Positions 61,032 to 64,000 of a stretch of DNA of 64,000 nt are shown here, in pieces. The notes beneath the pieces were generated by a model, which was not told the origin of the DNA, made no database searches, and worked only from the letters and a program-made list of their open reading frames with translations. The number at the start of each line of letters is the position of its first letter. Within the stretch, counting starts at the first letter, position 1. The stretch is taken from positions 100,188,033-100,252,032 of the forward strand of contig CM048845.1 in NCBI GenBank assembly GCA_026545225.1. Direction: 5' to 3'. The position numbers were made by a program, and so were the translations under genes. The stretch is from Cornus controversa (Eukaryota; Streptophyta; Magnoliopsida; Cornales; Cornaceae).

Positions 61032-62340
61032 TGTGATTTTACTCTATTTTTGTATTTTCTGTTTTTTTAGGGCCTTAATGATTATTTCAGATAAAACCAT
61101 TATTTTGGGCTTTTAAAGATGATATCCAAAAAGGTTATAAGAAGCCTACATCTAATGGGTCCATTCAATTCTATATTTCAATTCAAATCAGCCCAAGGAA
61201 GAGGTTCAAGAGAATTACAACTGGTTAAGAAGATTACGGGCCTGAAGCCCAATTATACACTTAATCCAGTTTTAATCCCATTTTGAAAAGTGGACTGAAA
61301 AACTTACTTTCGAGTGTCAATTCGACTTAATTCTCATGAAAGTTGAACGAAATTCGATTCTGGACACTTTTGTATTTCACGTAAATTTCGTGAATCGGAC
61401 TTCTATTGGGTCAAAACTTGTGCCGAATGTTAGTAGAAAAATATACATATTTAGGGCTGCGGGAAAACCCCAATTATCTCCTAATTGGATTAGGACTTTA
61501 TCTCCTAATTGGATTAGGACTTTATGTATTCTCTTGGAGTATAAAGAGGTGAATTGGAGGCTATTTTGAAGAAAAAAACAAGTGGAGGCCAAGGCAGAGA
61601 AGATAGAGACAATCCGAATTTTATTTACTTATTATGTCTTTTATTTATTTGTTATCTTCTTCTTCTATCATGTGTAACTAAATTCCTCAACTAGAAACCT
61701 CCATTAATGAAGTGAAGTTCTTTTGTTAATTAATTGATTCCCACGTGTATGATTTAAATTCTTATGATTTTCGCTTCTTGTGATTAATTATTTTATAGTT
61801 CTTTCACCATCTATATCATGTATATGTGGTAGTTAGAGAGTATTATAATTAATCTAAGCTTGGGTTTGTATTTCTTAAAAGTGATAATCTTTGATCTTAT
61901 GTTTTTTATTAAATTGGATACATAGGATGCTTAGAATTTTACACTAGTGAAGCGAAGGAAACTCTACCTTTTTGATATATTTTTCATAGTGCCTTATTGA
62001 TAAATCTTGAGTTAGCAATAGATTGATTTCTGGATTGTTACTCTAAATTTGAGAATTAATAAATGAATATTAGAAGCTTCATGGATTTAATGGTGGTGGA
62101 ATCTGACACCTTAGTTATTTTCTCTATTTGATTTTAATAGTGTTATTTTATTTGCATGTTAGTTTAATTTATCTCAAATCAACCAACTTGTGTTTAAACT
62201 AGATTAGTTTTAAATTAATTTGAATTTGTGTTAGTTTTTCTTCTCAAAGCATTCCCTTGGGTTCGATCTCGTTCTTGCCGAACTATACTTTAATAGATTC
62301 GTACACTTGCGAGTTATTTAACAATTTTAAAACAATATCA
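61032..62340 (+). mobile_element. Athila-type 5' LTR
   Basis: A candidate LTR starts TGTGATTTTACTC at 61032 and ends CAATATCA at 62340, six bases before the primer-binding site. It contains an exact 24-bp tandem repeat (61477-61500 and 61501-61524) directly upstream of a TATA box (TATAAAG, 61540-61546), so the promoter and transcription start are near 61570. The 3' end is well placed by the primer site; the 5' end is a best guess since the second LTR is outside the window. Confidence 0.65.
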
Positions 62341-62346
62341 AATTTT

Positions 62347-62364
62347 TGGCGCCGTTGCCGGGGA
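62347..62364 (+). promoter_or_regulatory. Athila primer-binding site (tRNA-Asp type)
   Basis: TGGCGCCGTTGCCGGGGA matches the primer-binding site used by plant Athila/Tat retrotransposons, complementary to the 3' end of a tRNA-Asp. Confidence 0.9.
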
Positions 62365-63556
62365 ATTGCAAACAAGAAAACTAATCAAATTTCGATTGAT
62401 TTAATTCTTCTACTAGTTATAATTTAGTTTTTTTTTCTTTCTTTTGTTTTATTATTATCAAAAAGAAAAAAAATATTTCCAATTTTAATTATTTGTTCTA
62501 GGTTTTTTTTAAAAAAAAATAAAACTTTTTCTTTATTATTATAGTTTAGTTTTAGTTTTAGTTTTAGTTTTATTAATTTTATTTTTATTATTATTTTTCT
62601 TAGTTTAGTTTTAGTTTTATTTTATTGTTTTTGTTTTACCTGATACTTCTTGAATTCTGTAGGTGGTATTATTGAAAATTGCCTTTTTCGCATGTTCTTA
62701 GGCACTACTTTGGAATCCAAGTAAGTACATTTTTTTTTCTTTTCGTTTATTTATATTTTTCTTTTCTTAGATTAGGAAAATATAGATTTTTGTTTTAGGT
62801 TGATAACTTTTTGCATGAGAACTTTAGGATAGAATAACTTAGAAATAGCCTTAGGGTCACACTTTCTTCAAGTTTATTTTATATTTTATTTTATTTTCTT
62901 TCTATTTTAAAAAAAAAAAGAAGAAGAAAGACCACACACTCACTCACTTTTTATTTTTATTTTATCTTTATTTTTATGGTGTATTTTGTTTGTGCATTTT
63001 AATTTAGCATTCTTGCATTAAAATTTTAATAAAGGCACAAACCTCCAACAAGATAAGGATTGGATTTCATTACCAATTCCTTGCCCAACTAGGTTAAAAA
63101 TCTCCTTGCATTTGTCTATCCCAAGCCAAATTTAGTTTAAATTTAAAATCAAGTAGACATTAGCCATAAGAATTCATATAGCTTATAGGACTCTCTTGAA
63201 CAGAGTTAACTTTTGGTAACTACAGTGAGCACCTTCCAACTTCACAATGTCTAGGAAAGTTCTGAGAAGATTGGTTTTTAAGTGGGACCGTTTGTGACCC
63301 CTCCAATCTATCTTAGAAACTTTCCTGGCTGTATTGTTGGTGGGGCTTAACTGGTAATCCCCTAGTTCCTCTGAAAGGGAGTAGAAGCTGTCTAACTAGG
63401 TAAGAATTATTTTGGAACTAGTTCAGATAATTCTTTAGGAAAATAAAAAAAAAATTAAAATAGAAATCACTAACCTTGAATTAAATTTGAAAAAAAAAAT
63501 AAAATAAAATTTTTGCTTGTTTATTTGATTGGTGTTTTTGTGAGTCATTTTAGTGT
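62365..63556 (+). other. Athila untranslated leader
   Basis: Long non-coding leader between primer site and gag, typical of Athila. It is T-rich with TTTTAG repeats at 62545-62640 and A-rich patches; no coding frame is seen. Confidence 0.55.
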
Positions 63557-64000
63557 ATGTTAGGTCGTCGATCACTGAATCCAGAGTTGCTCCCATTAGA
63601 TCTTGAGATTGAGAGAACCTTTCAAAAGGGTGTGAAAAATTCTATTGTTAGAGATCCTTCTTTGTCCAATATGGCAGATCCTGTTGAAACTAAATCCCTT
63701 AAGGACTATTACACTTCCGTGCATATTACAAACCCATCTTGCATTGTGTTACTTACTACCCAACATGGACATTTTGAGATACGGGCGGCGGTAATTAATT
63801 TACTGCCCACTTTTAGAGGTTTTAGCTCTGATGATCCTTACCTCCATGTCAATGAATTTTTAGAGATTTGCTCCACACTACAATTTTAAAATATTTCTGA
63901 GGAGTCAATTAAATTGCGGTTATTTCCATTCTCTTTAAAAGAGAAAGCAAAATTCTGGTTATACTCACTCGAACCCACGTCTGTCAATTCATAGAATGGG
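63557..64000 (+). pseudogene. Athila gag, broken
   Basis: The frame from 63557 reads MLGRRSLNPELLPLDLEIER and then family blocks SLKDYYTSVHITNPSCIVL, FEIRAAVINLLPTFRGFSSD, DPYLHVNEFLEICSTLQF. A TAA stop at 63887-63889 interrupts it, and the same frame goes on with NISEESIKLRLFPFSLKEKA and KFWLYSLEPTSVNS before a second stop (TAG at 63991-63993). These are the conserved gag capsid motifs of Athila elements. Two in-frame stops show that the copy is dead. The rest of the element lies beyond the window. Confidence 0.88.

Overview
This is a plant nuclear genome window, almost certainly from a eudicot. The genes are split by many AT-rich GT-AG introns, the intergenic DNA is AT-rich with long (TA)n and (GA)n runs, and plant-specific families are present (plastid biotin carboxyl carrier protein, NAC factor, cluster I diacylglycerol kinase, Athila and Tekay-type retrotransposons). 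The species cannot be named from the sequence.

Genes from left to right. Minus strand 322-11592: a leucine-rich repeat protein with an MGC N-terminus, seven coding exons visible, the 3' end lost off the left edge. Minus strand 16799-24959: diacylglycerol kinase (DGK1/2 type, 732 aa, seven coding exons), with a duplicated terminal exon just downstream at 16312-16426. Minus strand 28974-32940: ribosomal protein S19 of the cytosolic 40S subunit (143 aa, four exons). Plus strand 38091-42363: plastid acetyl-CoA carboxylase biotin carboxyl carrier protein (284 aa, seven exons). Plus strand 43686-45204: a short NAC-domain protein (181 aa, three exons). These genes do not form an operon-like unit. 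BCCP and DGK both belong to lipid metabolism, but I see nothing that links them beyond position.

Mobile DNA fills the introns and spacers. Intron 3 of the LRR gene holds two related hAT-like elements (4496-5739 and 6658-8079) with exact 8-bp target duplications, and the first carries a nested 340-bp hAT-type MITE. A head-to-head pair of TRIM-like elements sits in a DGK intron. The RPS19-BCCP spacer contains a small Ac-like hAT element and a Mutator-like element with long terminal inverted repeats and a 9-bp target duplication.

The right third (46.4-59.65 kb) is a Ty3/gypsy block on the minus strand: two internal regions separated by one LTR of about 3.0 kb. Both internal regions share the same in-frame loss of the reverse transcriptase core. 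One is split by a 4.9-kb PIF/Harbinger-like element (47235-52146) that carries exon-intron fragments of two host genes, a glucose-6-phosphate 1-epimerase and a TPX2/WVD2-like microtubule protein. The paralogous gypsy copy supplies the empty site. This nested gene-capturing element is the most interesting object in the window. The right end is the 5' part of an Athila element (LTR, tRNA-Asp type primer site, decayed gag).
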